Shown: piece after piece, positions 8,813-16,856 of the stretch
How positions within the stretch are numbered: the first letter of the stretch is position 1
Layout of the letters: the number at the start of each line of letters is the position of its first letter
NCBI RefSeq assembly: GCF_008727865.1
Contig: NZ_VTWU01000008.1
Span: 89,418 to 153,417 of the forward strand
DNA: 64,000 bases
Direction of reading: 5' to 3'
From: Hymenobacter busanensis
GTDB lineage: Bacteria > Bacteroidota > Bacteroidia > Cytophagales > Hymenobacteraceae
Notes under the pieces: model-generated
The model's input: only the letters and a program-made list of their open reading frames with translations
Told to the model about the DNA's origin: nothing
The model's database searches: none
Program-made: the position numbers and the translations under genes

Positions 8813-9095
8813 TTTCTGTCATATAGGAAAAATCAACTTGGCCGGTAACTCTAATCACGTCGCCGCTTTGCATTTCAATAGTTACTGCTTGCTCCGAAGC
8901 GGACATGGTATTAATCTGCTCACTCGGTCCCCACTCAAACGTCCTGGTTGCGTGGAATGCAGTGACCTTAACCACTCTCAACACGAAGTCAGGACTCGAT
9001 ATTTTGCGTAGGTGAAAATCCACTATTCCCGTTTTCCATGTGAAGTCGACACGCAACAAAGTCGCGTCGTGCAAAGCGTAGATTGAGGTAGTCAT
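8781..9095 (-). CDS. Small orphan protein, unknown conserved-looking family
   Basis: A 104-residue soluble protein beginning MTTSIYALHDATLLRV. No signal peptide or TM segment is visible. It has a compact beta-rich look with the words ALHDATL, FEWGPSE and IEMQSGDVIRV, which I associate from memory with small single-domain proteins of unknown function, some in accessory loci. I do not assign a function. Start: ATG at 9095; an ORF extension 14 codons upstream exists but looks non-conserved. The last ~13 codons lie within the GTCATGCTGAGC repeat, and an inverted copy of that repeat lies about 90 bases beyond the start, so the gene sits between inverted repeats. Confidence 0.65.
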   Translation of the reverse strand: MTTSIYALHDATLLRVDFTWKTGIVDFHLRKISSPDFVLRVVKVTAFHATRTFEWGPSEQINTMSASEQAVTIEMQSGDVIRVTGQVDFSYMTESSRDASRGSA

Positions 9096-9135
9096 ACTAG
9101 GTTGCGCTGCTTGATTGGGTCGAAAGGGTGAGTGC

Positions 9136-9197
9136 AAGAAAGTCAGGCTAAGCCAGCAACGAAGCAGTATAACTGACTCGGCTGCGCTCAGCAGGAC
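9136..9197. repeat. Degenerate and inverted GTCATGCTGAGC-type repeat copies
   Basis: A degenerate forward copy (AGTCAGGCTAAGCC followed by GCAACGAAGCAG) is followed by an inverted copy, GCTCAGCAGGAC at 9186-9197, whose reverse complement GTCCTGCTGAGC matches copy 1 in 11 of 12 bases. Together with copy 1 it brackets the small orphan gene. Confidence 0.55.
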
Positions 9198-9202
9198 CGT
9201 TC

Positions 9203-9904
9203 CTATTGGCCAGCTTGTTCACCTGACTCACCTGCTGCTTTCGGCAGATGCCGCAGCAACTGCTCGAAGTTCTCGGCGCGCGGGCCGCTGAAAATGGGTT
9301 GGTGAAACGCATCGAGCTTCTGGAGCAGGTAGAGCAGCTGCACCCGCTCGGCGGCGGTCAGGTCGCCGGCCACGAGCTGGGCGGCTTGGCCCATGCGGCC
9401 GAACACCTGCCGCAGCAGGGCGCCGCCGGCTTCGGTAAGCGTGAGCAGCTTGCTGCGGCGGTCAGTGTGGTGGGGCTGCTCGGCTACCAGCCCGCGGGCC
9501 AGCAGGCGCTTAATGACTTCGGTGCCGGTGGCTTTTTCGTGGATGTTGCGGAAAATCAGCTCGGTTTTCGACAGCGGCTGGTGGCCCATGACGGTGGCCA
9601 GGTAGGCAAAATCGTCGGGCGTGAGCAGGGGCGTGCCAGCTAATCCGCGCCGGATGTATGAGCGTGCGTAGCGCGTGAGGAAGATGAGCAGCTTGCTGAT
9701 TTCGGCTTCTGGCGGCATGGAAGCCACATCGGCCGGGGCGGCCGGGCCCCGAGGCGGCGGGGCGGATACCGCTCCCACCCGGCCGTACAGCCAGGCGGCA
9801 AACGCGGCGAGGTCGGCCGGTTTGCCGTCGGGGGCACGCTGCTGCTCAAAAGCTTCGGCCTGCTCCAGGAGTTGCTTTAGTAAGGCGTAGTCCATGCCCG
9901 GCAA
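9203..9904 (-). CDS. MarR-family transcriptional regulator
   Basis: A 233-residue winged-helix regulator. The MarR core is visible from about residue 65: helices around KLLIFLTRYARSYI, the wHTH segment with EKATGTEVIKRLLARGLVAEQPHHTDRRSKLLTLTEAG (recognition helix plus wing with the typical D-R-R-S-K), and a C-terminal dimer helix. About 60 extra N-terminal residues (Pro/Ala-rich) make it longer than the usual ~150. It is divergent from the TonB-dependent receptor gene 104 bases away, so it may control it (inference). The start may instead be the Met at residue 4. Confidence 0.85.
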   Translation of the reverse strand: MPGMDYALLKQLLEQAEAFEQQRAPDGKPADLAAFAAWLYGRVGAVSAPPPRGPAAPADVASMPPEAEISKLLIFLTRYARSYIRRGLAGTPLLTPDDFAYLATVMGHQPLSKTELIFRNIHEKATGTEVIKRLLARGLVAEQPHHTDRRSKLLTLTEAGGALLRQVFGRMGQAAQLVAGDLTAAERVQLLYLLQKLDAFHQPIFSGPRAENFEQLLRHLPKAAGESGEQAGQ

Positions 9905-9974
9905 AGTAAGGCGGCCAGCGGCAAAACTGGTGTGAAAAAATAGTTGTTTGATTCCAAAACATCTGAATGTGCCT

Positions 9975-10003
9975 TTGGTTCGTGTGGTATTAAACTAATC
10001 TTG
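9975..10003 (+). promoter_or_regulatory. Promoter for the TonB-dependent receptor
   Basis: TTG (9975-9977), 18 bases, then TAATCTTG (9996-10003), one mismatch from TAnnTTTG, with spacing typical of Bacteroidota. The ATG follows after only 5 bases, implying a nearly leaderless mRNA. Confidence 0.55.
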
Positions 10004-10008
10004 CCGAC

Positions 10009-12462
10009 ATGCCGCAACGCTACTTGCTCCTGTTTCTGCTGCTCTTCAGCACTTTGCTGGTTCAAGCCCAAAGCGTGGGCGTACTCAGCGGCACTGTGCG
10101 CGACCGGGCCACGCAGCAGCCGCTGCCGGGCGTGACGGTGGCCCTGGAAGGCACTACGCTGGGCACGGCCACCGACGAGCAGGGCCGCTTCCGCCTCACC
10201 GATATTCCCACCAGCAGCTACAACGTGCGGGCGAGTTTCGTGGGCTACGAGCCGCTGTTGCGCGCCAACGTGAGCATCACCTCCGGCAACGCCAACATCG
10301 TGAACCTGGAGCTGACGCCCTCGGCCCAGCAACTGGGCGAGGTGCAGATTACCGGCAACCGCGCCATTCGGGTGGCCACGGCCGAAACGCCGTTGAGCGT
10401 GCAGCGCCTGAACACCGAGGAAATCAAGAGCAACCCCGGCGGCAACTTCGATATTTCGCGGGTGGTGCAGGTGCTGCCCGGTGTGGGCGGCGGGGGCACC
10501 AGCGGCACGGCCGGCTTCCGCAACGACATCATTATCCGCGGCGGCGCGCCCAACGAAAACGTGTACTACCTCGACGGCATCGAGGTGCCGGTCATCAACC
10601 ACTTCCAGACCCAAGGCTCGGCCGGTGGCCCCACCGGCCTGCTGAACGTGTCGTTTATCGAGGACGTGACGCTGAGCACCTCGGCCTTCGAGGCCCGCTA
10701 CGACAACACCCTCTCGAGCGTGCTGCAGTTCCGGCAGCGCGACGGCAACCCCGACCGCGTGCAGGGCAACGTGCGCCTGAGCGGCACCGAAGTGGCCGGT
10801 ACGCTGGAGGGCCCGCTGGCCAAGAATACTACCTTCCTAGCCTCGGTGCGACGCTCCTACCTGCAGGTGTTGTTCAAGCTAATCGACCTGCCAATCCGGC
10901 CCAACTACTGGGACGCGCAGTTCAAAGTCACCACCAAACTCTCGCCCAAAACCACCCTCACCGCCCTGGGTCTGGGCGCCCTCGACCACTTCGAGGTGGC
11001 CGTGCCGCGGGAGTCGTCATTGGAAAAAGAGTACATCCTGCGCAACACGCCCAGCATCGACCAGTGGAACTACACTTTGGGCGTGAGCCTGCGCCAGCTC
11101 ATTGAGCGCGGCTACGTGAACGTGGCCTTGAGCCGTACCCAGCTCGACAACCAGGTCAACCGCTTCGAAGGCGGCTCCGCGTTCAGCGGCGACGAAAGCC
11201 GGCGCATTTCGCTCACCCGCTCGGGCGAGTCGGAAAACAAGCTGCGCGTGGACGTGAACCGCTCTTTGGGCAAATGGCAGTACGCCTACGGTGGCGTGGG
11301 CCAGTGGATTACCTACGATTCGCGCTACTTCAACCGCCTGCGCCGCGAGGTGCTGAACCCCGACGGCTCGGTGCAGCAGCCGGCCGTGGACGTGCGGTTT
11401 CAGTCCGATTTGGCCTTTGCCCGCTTCGGTGCCTTTGCCCAGGTCACGCGACCCTTCTTGGCGAATGACCGCCTGACCGTGTCGGCCGGCCTGCGCGCCG
11501 ACGGCAACTCCTCTACCGAAGGCGGCGCCAACCTGCTGCGGACCCTCTCGCCGCGCCTTTCGGCCTCCTACGCCCTGGCTTCGCGGTGGAACCTGAACGC
11601 CTCGGTGGGCCGCTACTACAAGATTCTGCCCTCCACCCTGCTCGGCTTCCGCGACAACGCGGGCCAGATGGTGAACAAACACACCCGCTACATCGGCAGC
11701 ACGCATTACGTGGCCGGGCTGGAATTTCTGCCCACGGCCAACACCCGCTTCACGGTGGAAGGCTTTCTGAAAAACTACGACCACTACCCGGTGTCGGTGC
11801 GCGATGGAATTTCCCTGGCTAACCTCGGCGGCGACTTCGTGGCCCTGGGCAACGAGGCCGTGACCAGCTCGGGCAAAGGCCGGGCCTTCGGCGGCGAGTT
11901 TTTCTTCCAGCAGAAGCTCACCAACAACTGGTTTGCGGTGGCCTCCTACACGCTGTTCCGCAGCGAGTTTACGGGCACCGACGGCGTGTACAAGCCCTCC
12001 GCCTGGGACACCCGACACCTGGCCTCGGCCCTGCTGGGCCGCAAGTTCACCCGCGGCTGGGAGGCCGGACTGAAATACCGCTTTGCTGGCGGCGCGCCCT
12101 ACACGCCCTTCGACCTCGCAGCCTCGCAGCAGAACTACCTCACCATCGGGCAGGGTGTGCTCGACTACGCGCGGCTGAACACCCAGCGCCTGGGCTCCTA
12201 CCAGCAGGTTGATTTTCGCCTTGACAAGAAGTACAACTTGCGCCGCCTGACCATCGACTTGTTCGTGGATTTGCAGAACGTATTCCTGATCAAGAACCCC
12301 TCGGTGCCCAGCTACACCTTCCAGCGCACTGCCGACAACGCCGCATTCCTCACCACCGATGGCCTGCCCCTGCAGCCCAACGGCGCCAATGCGGTGCCCG
12401 TCATCCTAGCCGACGACGACGCGACGGTACTGCCCACCATCGGCTTCATCGTGGAATTTTAG
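10009..12462 (+). CDS. TonB-dependent outer-membrane receptor with carboxypeptidase-regulatory-like N-domain
   Basis: An 817-residue outer-membrane transporter. It has a signal peptide (MPQRYLLLFLLLFSTLLVQA), an N-terminal CarboxypepD_reg-like beta-sandwich (GVLSGTVRDRATQQPLPGVTV, residues ~24-105), a plug domain (ETPLSVQRLNTEEIKSNPGG, IIIRGGAPNENVYYLDGIEVP) and a ~600-residue beta barrel ending in Phe, as expected for BAM substrates. No SusD partner is adjacent, so it is not a SusC/D pair. The ligand is unknown; siderophore, peptide or carbohydrate are all possible. It is divergent from a MarR-like gene and convergent with the oxidoreductase gene 6 bases downstream. Confidence 0.92.
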   Translation: MPQRYLLLFLLLFSTLLVQAQSVGVLSGTVRDRATQQPLPGVTVALEGTTLGTATDEQGRFRLTDIPTSSYNVRASFVGYEPLLRANVSITSGNANIVNLELTPSAQQLGEVQITGNRAIRVATAETPLSVQRLNTEEIKSNPGGNFDISRVVQVLPGVGGGGTSGTAGFRNDIIIRGGAPNENVYYLDGIEVPVINHFQTQGSAGGPTGLLNVSFIEDVTLSTSAFEARYDNTLSSVLQFRQRDGNPDRVQGNVRLSGTEVAGTLEGPLAKNTTFLASVRRSYLQVLFKLIDLPIRPNYWDAQFKVTTKLSPKTTLTALGLGALDHFEVAVPRESSLEKEYILRNTPSIDQWNYTLGVSLRQLIERGYVNVALSRTQLDNQVNRFEGGSAFSGDESRRISLTRSGESENKLRVDVNRSLGKWQYAYGGVGQWITYDSRYFNRLRREVLNPDGSVQQPAVDVRFQSDLAFARFGAFAQVTRPFLANDRLTVSAGLRADGNSSTEGGANLLRTLSPRLSASYALASRWNLNASVGRYYKILPSTLLGFRDNAGQMVNKHTRYIGSTHYVAGLEFLPTANTRFTVEGFLKNYDHYPVSVRDGISLANLGGDFVALGNEAVTSSGKGRAFGGEFFFQQKLTNNWFAVASYTLFRSEFTGTDGVYKPSAWDTRHLASALLGRKFTRGWEAGLKYRFAGGAPYTPFDLAASQQNYLTIGQGVLDYARLNTQRLGSYQQVDFRLDKKYNLRRLTIDLFVDLQNVFLIKNPSVPSYTFQRTADNAAFLTTDGLPLQPNGANAVPVILADDDATVLPTIGFIVEF

Positions 12463-12468
12463 GGCCGC

Positions 12469-13443
12469 TCAGCTGTTCACGCGCAGCACAATTTTGCCGA
12501 TATGTTCGCTGCTTTCCATCAATCGGTGCGCCAGCTCGGCTTCGGCCAGCGCAAACTTGCGGTAGATAACCGGCTTGAACTGTTTGTTGAGTAGTAGCGG
12601 CCACACGTGCTGCTCCACATCAGCCGCCAGCGCGGCTTTGAAGTCAGCCGAACGCGGCCGCAGGGTGCTGCCCGTAATGGTGAGCCGGCGGCGCATCACT
12701 TCCAGAGCATTAAACTCCGCCTTAGCGCCGCGCATGGCGTTAATGAATACCAAGCGGCCATCGTCCTTGAGCAGGCGTAGGTTTTGGGCCGTGTAGTCGC
12801 CGCCCACCATGTCGAGCACCACGTCTACGCCTTCCAGCTGCAGCGCCTGCTCAAAGTCTTCGGTTTGGTAATTGATGCAACGCGTGGCGCCCAATTCTTC
12901 GCAGGCGCGGCATTTTTCGTCGGAGCCGGCGGTGGCAAACACGCGGGCGCCGCGGGCCTTGGCTAGCTGAATAGCCGTGATGCCAATGCCGCTGCTGCCG
13001 CCGTGCACCAGCAGGGTTTCGCCGGCCTGCAGGCCACCGCGCTGAAACACGTTGTGCCAGACGGTAAACACTGTTTCGGGCAGCGCGGCCGCTTCGGTCA
13101 TGCGCCAGCCGGCGGGCACGGGCAGGCAGTGCCGCTCGTCCACTGCCACGCACTCGGCATAGCCTCCGGCAGCGAGCAGCGCACAAACCTGGTCGCCGGG
13201 TTTCCAGCGCGTTACTGCGGTGCCGCACTGCTCTACCACACCGGCTATTTCGAGGCCCGGCACGAGGCCGGTAACGTCGCCCGCGCCCCCGTATTTTCCT
13301 TGGCGCAGCAGCACATCGGGGCGGTTGACGCCGGCGGCAAACACGCATACCAGCACCTCGTTCGGGGCCGGTTGCGGCGGCGGCACGTCTTGTAGGCGCA
13401 ACACCTCGGGGCCACCGGGCTGGGAAACGACAATAGCCTGCAT
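12469..13443 (-). CDS. NAD(P)H-quinone oxidoreductase, zinc-independent MDR family (PIG3-like)
   Basis: A 324-residue medium-chain dehydrogenase/reductase. The N-terminal GroES-like fold (MQAIVVSQPGGPEVLRLQDVPPP, residues 1-120) is followed by a Rossmann domain with the nucleotide motif LVHGGSSGIGITAIQLAKARGARVFATAGS. Catalytic zinc ligands of alcohol dehydrogenases are absent, matching the quinone-reductase branch, and the TP53I3/PIG3-type NRPD.LLRQG.Y segment is present. Probable role: NADPH-dependent one- or two-electron reduction of quinones in the cytoplasm. No operon partners; nothing in the sequence shows regulation. Confidence 0.9.
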   Translation of the reverse strand: MQAIVVSQPGGPEVLRLQDVPPPQPAPNEVLVCVFAAGVNRPDVLLRQGKYGGAGDVTGLVPGLEIAGVVEQCGTAVTRWKPGDQVCALLAAGGYAECVAVDERHCLPVPAGWRMTEAAALPETVFTVWHNVFQRGGLQAGETLLVHGGSSGIGITAIQLAKARGARVFATAGSDEKCRACEELGATRCINYQTEDFEQALQLEGVDVVLDMVGGDYTAQNLRLLKDDGRLVFINAMRGAKAEFNALEVMRRRLTITGSTLRPRSADFKAALAADVEQHVWPLLLNKQFKPVIYRKFALAEAELAHRLMESSEHIGKIVLRVNS

Positions 13444-13634
13444 AGCAAAAAAGCGGCGGGTAAGGAGTGTACAATCAGAAGCACGGGCGCACCTAAGCCG
13501 GCCCGGCTCCTACAGAGCAGCAATGTAAGTAACGTACTGCGCTGGTTCCGGCGCAAGCCCGCAAAGCATACAGTCGGGCAAAAGGGCACGAACCCTCACG
13601 AACACTTCGGCTGCTTTTGCGTTTCTTGCCCCAC

Positions 13635-14159
13635 ATGAAAACTCCCGCTTTCCTGCCTGCGCTTTTCAACTCGGCCCGCGGCTTGGGCTTGCGCGCCTGG
13701 CAAACCGGTCCGCTGTTCCGCAAGGCGTTTCTGACGGCCGTCGAATCGGTGCAGGAAGTGCTGCGGGCGGAAGTGCAGAAAGGCAACGCCAAGGTGGTAG
13801 CCGACTTCCTAACCGACAAAGCTGCGCCGGCCGTGAAGGCGTTGCTGCTGGAACGTATGTCGGTGCGGCTGCTGGCCCGGCTGGGGCTGCGCGGCGCGTT
13901 GGCGTCCAACGTGGCCGGCTGGATTCTGCCTTTCGTAGTCGAGAAGTTGGTACGGGCAGCGCTTCGAACCGAAGCGGCGGCCAAGCTGCAAACGCACCCT
14001 ACCGTGACGAACGTGCGCCGTACGCTCGATGAACTGCACCACAAATTACGCCGTACCGTTGCGCCCGATTACGGCTCCGGCGCAGCCGTGCTCGACGACG
14101 AAGATGATGCGCCACAAGGGCCATCTGCGTCTCTTTTGCCGGCATCTGCTAAAATATAA
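13635..14159 (+). CDS. Conserved-looking hypothetical helical protein
   Basis: A 174-residue protein starting MKTPAFLPALFNSARGL. It is basic, Ala/Leu/Arg-rich and predicted largely helical, with a moderately hydrophobic segment around residues 95-105 (SNVAGWILPFVVEKLV) but no signal peptide. The C-terminus is acidic (DDEDDA) and low complexity. I recognise no family. It stands alone between the divergent oxidoreductase gene and the convergent glnN. The ATG at 13635 was preferred over an upstream TTG. Confidence 0.6.
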   Translation: MKTPAFLPALFNSARGLGLRAWQTGPLFRKAFLTAVESVQEVLRAEVQKGNAKVVADFLTDKAAPAVKALLLERMSVRLLARLGLRGALASNVAGWILPFVVEKLVRAALRTEAAAKLQTHPTVTNVRRTLDELHHKLRRTVAPDYGSGAAVLDDEDDAPQGPSASLLPASAKI

Positions 14160-14249
14160 GTCGCTCTGGTATAGAGCTCAAGTAGATAAAACTTCCGCAA
14201 ACGTTTGCAGTACTCGAAAAAACATTATTACCTTCGTAGAGCTAGAAAA

Positions 14250-14282
14250 TAAAAAAACCCGTCGACAGAGGCGTCAACGGGC
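14250..14282 (-). terminator. Intrinsic terminator of glnN
   Basis: A 9-bp stem with one mismatch (CCCGTTGAC / GTCGACGGG on the minus strand), a 6-base loop and seven T residues, about 70 bases past the glnN stop. Confidence 0.75.
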
Positions 14283-14352
14283 TTAGTGGGTGGGCCAGCC
14301 GGAGTAATCGTTTCCCCTCGACTTCCAGTGCTGGTCCTACCTACCGTATGAG

Positions 14353-16539
14353 TTAGTGCAGAAACAACAACTCACGGTATTTTACCAACGGCCAGTCTTC
14401 ATCGGAGACCAGCAGTTCAAGTTTGTCGACCTGCCGACGGATAACGTCGAAGCACGGTCGAATATTTTCGCTGTAAGATAACGCTCTTTCGCGAGTATCC
14501 TCCAATTTATTGGCGACTTTCCGCCGCTCCACCATATCGTCCACCGTAGTTTTGATGGTGGCAATGCGGCGCGAAATTTCTTTGATCGAGTCCACCGTTA
14601 CCTGGGTGTACTCATCGTCGAGGCCCAATTCGCGCAGGCCACGTACGTTCTGGATCAATTTATTCTGGTAGGCAACCGCCGTGGGAATGATATGGTTCAC
14701 GGCCAGGTCGCCCATCACGCGGCTCTCAATCTGCACGCGCTTGATGTAGTCTTCAAGCAAAATCTCGTGGCGGGCGTGTAGCTCTACGTGCGAGTAGATG
14801 CCGAGGCGCTCGAACAGCGAAATTGAATCTGCCGTCACGAAGGCATCCAGCGCGGGCGGCGTGGTGGGCACGTTCGAGAGGCCGCGCTTGGCTGCTTCTT
14901 CCTTCCACTCGTCGGAGTAGCCGTTGCCTTCGAAGCGAATGGCTTTCGAGTCGATAACGTACTGGCGCAGCACGTCGACAATGGCCATTTCCTTTTTGCG
15001 GCCCTGCCCGATTAGCTCATCCACTTCTTTGGTGAACTGCTGCAGCTGGTCGGCCACGATGGTGTTGAGCACCGTCATCGACGACGAGCAGTTGGCCGAC
15101 GAGCCGACGGCGCGGAACTCGAACTTGTTGCCGGTGAAGGCGAAGGGCGAGGTGCGGTTGCGGTCGGTGTTGTCGAGCAGGATGGGCGGAATCTTGTCGA
15201 TGCCGAGCTTGAGGTACAGGTTGTCGCCCTTGTCGAGCGGCAGTTTGGCGTTGCGCTCCAGCTCGTCGAGTACTTCCGAGAGCTGTTTGCCCACGAACAC
15301 CGACATGATGGCCGGCGGCGCTTCGTTGGCGCCGAGGCGGTGGTCGTTCGAGGCCGAGGCAATGGAGGCGCGCAGCAAGTCGGCGCGGTCGTGCACGGCT
15401 TTCACCGTGTTGATGAAGAACGTGAGGAACTGCAGGTTTTCCTTGGGCTTGCGGCCGGGCGCCAGCAGGTTCACCCCGGTGTCGGTGCTCATTGCCCAGT
15501 TGTTGTGCTTGCCCGAGCCGTTGACGCCCGCGAAAGGCTTCTCGTGCAGCAGCACTTTGAAGTCGTGGGTGTCGGCCACGCGCTCCATCAAGTCCATCAA
15601 CAACTGGTTGTGGTCGATGGCGAGGTTGGCGTCTTCGAAGGTGGGGGCGCACTCGAACTGATGCGGGGCCACTTCGTTGTGGCGGGTGCGCAGCGGAATG
15701 CCCAGTTTGGTGGCTTCTTCCTCAAACTCCAGCATGAAGGCGTGTACGCGGGCCGGAATCGAGCCGAAATAGTGGTCTTCGAGCTGCTGGCCTTTGGCCG
15801 GCGCGTGGCCAAACAGCGTGCGGCCGGTCATCACCAGGTCGGGGCGGGCGCCGTACAGCGCGCGGTCGACGAGGAAGTACTCCTGCTCGATGCCGAGCGT
15901 GGTGTGCACGCGCTGTACGTCTTTGTCGAAGTACTGGCACACGGGCAGCGCGGCTTCCTCCAGCGCCGTCAGCGACTTCAGCAGCGGGGCTTTGTAGTCG
16001 AGCGCCTCGCCGGTGTAGGCCACGAAAATCGTGGGAATGCAGAGCGTGGTGGCGCCGGCGGTTTCAATCAGGAACGCGGGCGAGGTGGGGTCCCAGGCGG
16101 TGTAGCCGCGGGCCTCGAAGGTGTTGCGGATGCCACCCGATGGGAACGACGAGGCATCCGGCTCCTGCTGTACCAGGGCCGAGCCCTTGAAGTTTTCAAT
16201 CGGTCGGCCGTCCGAGTTCAGGTCAAAGAACGAGTCGTGCTTCTCGGCGGTGGCACCGGTCAGCGGCTGAAACCAGTGCGTGTAGTGCGTAGCACCTTTG
16301 CTCATGGCCCAGGTTTTCATGGCACCGGCTACGGCATCGGCTACCGAGCGCTCCACCGGAGTGCCCTGCTTGATGGCCGACTGCAGCTTCTTGAAGTAGT
16401 CACCCGACATGGTGGTGCGCATGGCTTCCAGGTTGAAGACGTTGCGACCGAAGATGTCGGAACGGCGTTCGGAGGATACGACCGGCCGCGGCTTACGCTG
16501 ATCTACCAGTTCGAGGGCTTTGAAACGGAGGGTTGCCAC
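14353..16539 (-). CDS. glnN: Glutamine synthetase type III
   Basis: A 728-residue GSIII that condenses glutamate and ammonia to glutamine with ATP; the family forms large double-ring dodecamers typical of Bacteroidota and cyanobacteria. The N-terminal beta-grasp part (GTRGIRNTFEARGYTAWDP region), ATP-binding segments (EQEYFLVD, NEVAPHQFE, GVNGSGKHNNWAMST) and NRTSPFAFTGNKFEFRAVGSS are all recognisable. An open frame extends 51 codons further upstream, but GTG at 16539 (VATLRFKALELV) gives the family N-terminus and lies downstream of an excellent promoter, so I chose GTG. A terminator follows the gene. Confidence 0.96.
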   Translation of the reverse strand: MATLRFKALELVDQRKPRPVVSSERRSDIFGRNVFNLEAMRTTMSGDYFKKLQSAIKQGTPVERSVADAVAGAMKTWAMSKGATHYTHWFQPLTGATAEKHDSFFDLNSDGRPIENFKGSALVQQEPDASSFPSGGIRNTFEARGYTAWDPTSPAFLIETAGATTLCIPTIFVAYTGEALDYKAPLLKSLTALEEAALPVCQYFDKDVQRVHTTLGIEQEYFLVDRALYGARPDLVMTGRTLFGHAPAKGQQLEDHYFGSIPARVHAFMLEFEEEATKLGIPLRTRHNEVAPHQFECAPTFEDANLAIDHNQLLMDLMERVADTHDFKVLLHEKPFAGVNGSGKHNNWAMSTDTGVNLLAPGRKPKENLQFLTFFINTVKAVHDRADLLRASIASASNDHRLGANEAPPAIMSVFVGKQLSEVLDELERNAKLPLDKGDNLYLKLGIDKIPPILLDNTDRNRTSPFAFTGNKFEFRAVGSSANCSSSMTVLNTIVADQLQQFTKEVDELIGQGRKKEMAIVDVLRQYVIDSKAIRFEGNGYSDEWKEEAAKRGLSNVPTTPPALDAFVTADSISLFERLGIYSHVELHARHEILLEDYIKRVQIESRVMGDLAVNHIIPTAVAYQNKLIQNVRGLRELGLDDEYTQVTVDSIKEISRRIATIKTTVDDMVERRKVANKLEDTRERALSYSENIRPCFDVIRRQVDKLELLVSDEDWPLVKYRELLFLH

Positions 16540-16584
16540 AAAAAAAGTTTGTTGGAGAACAAGCAGGGGTTGCTTTCGATAGGC

Positions 16585-16614
16585 CAAAGGTAGATTACGA
16601 ACACTAAATTCCAA
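16585..16614 (-). promoter_or_regulatory. Consensus Bacteroidota promoter for glnN
   Basis: On the minus strand TTG, 19 bases, then TACCTTTG, which matches the consensus TTG-N19-TAnnTTTG exactly. It lies 46 bases upstream of the GTG start and downstream of the alternative far-upstream start codons, which supports the GTG. Confidence 0.8.
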
Positions 16615-16827
16615 AACACCCCCATAAAAAGAAGGGCATTTTCCACAAATTGGTTCTAAATTACACTTACCCCCGTATGATTTAGCAGGCATCTACCAGA
16701 ATAGGGCGAATTGCCGGATAATAAAGAGGAAGCGCCTCAGCTGATGCTTATTTCTTCTGGTGCACTGCTTATGTTGACGGATGTATAACTGCTGCGCTGT
16801 CTACCACGTCGCACAAACGACAGACCT

Positions 16828-16835
16828 TACCTTTG
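16828..16835 (+). promoter_or_regulatory. TACCTTTG promoter -7 box for the LtaS-like gene
   Basis: Exact TAnnTTTG match. An in-frame TTG at 16833 lies inside this box and would precede the transcript start, which argues for GTG at 16857 as the real start codon. Confidence 0.55.
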
Positions 16836-16856
16836 CAGTCTTGTTTGCTGCACTGC

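Noticed and set aside
13444..13634. Possible riboswitch or small RNA in the divergent gap
   Set aside because: No recognisable conserved structure or strong hairpin; only weak promoter-like words.
15340..16593. A 417-codon plus-strand frame antisense to glnN
   Set aside because: Shadow of glnN; no family motif, low-complexity composition.
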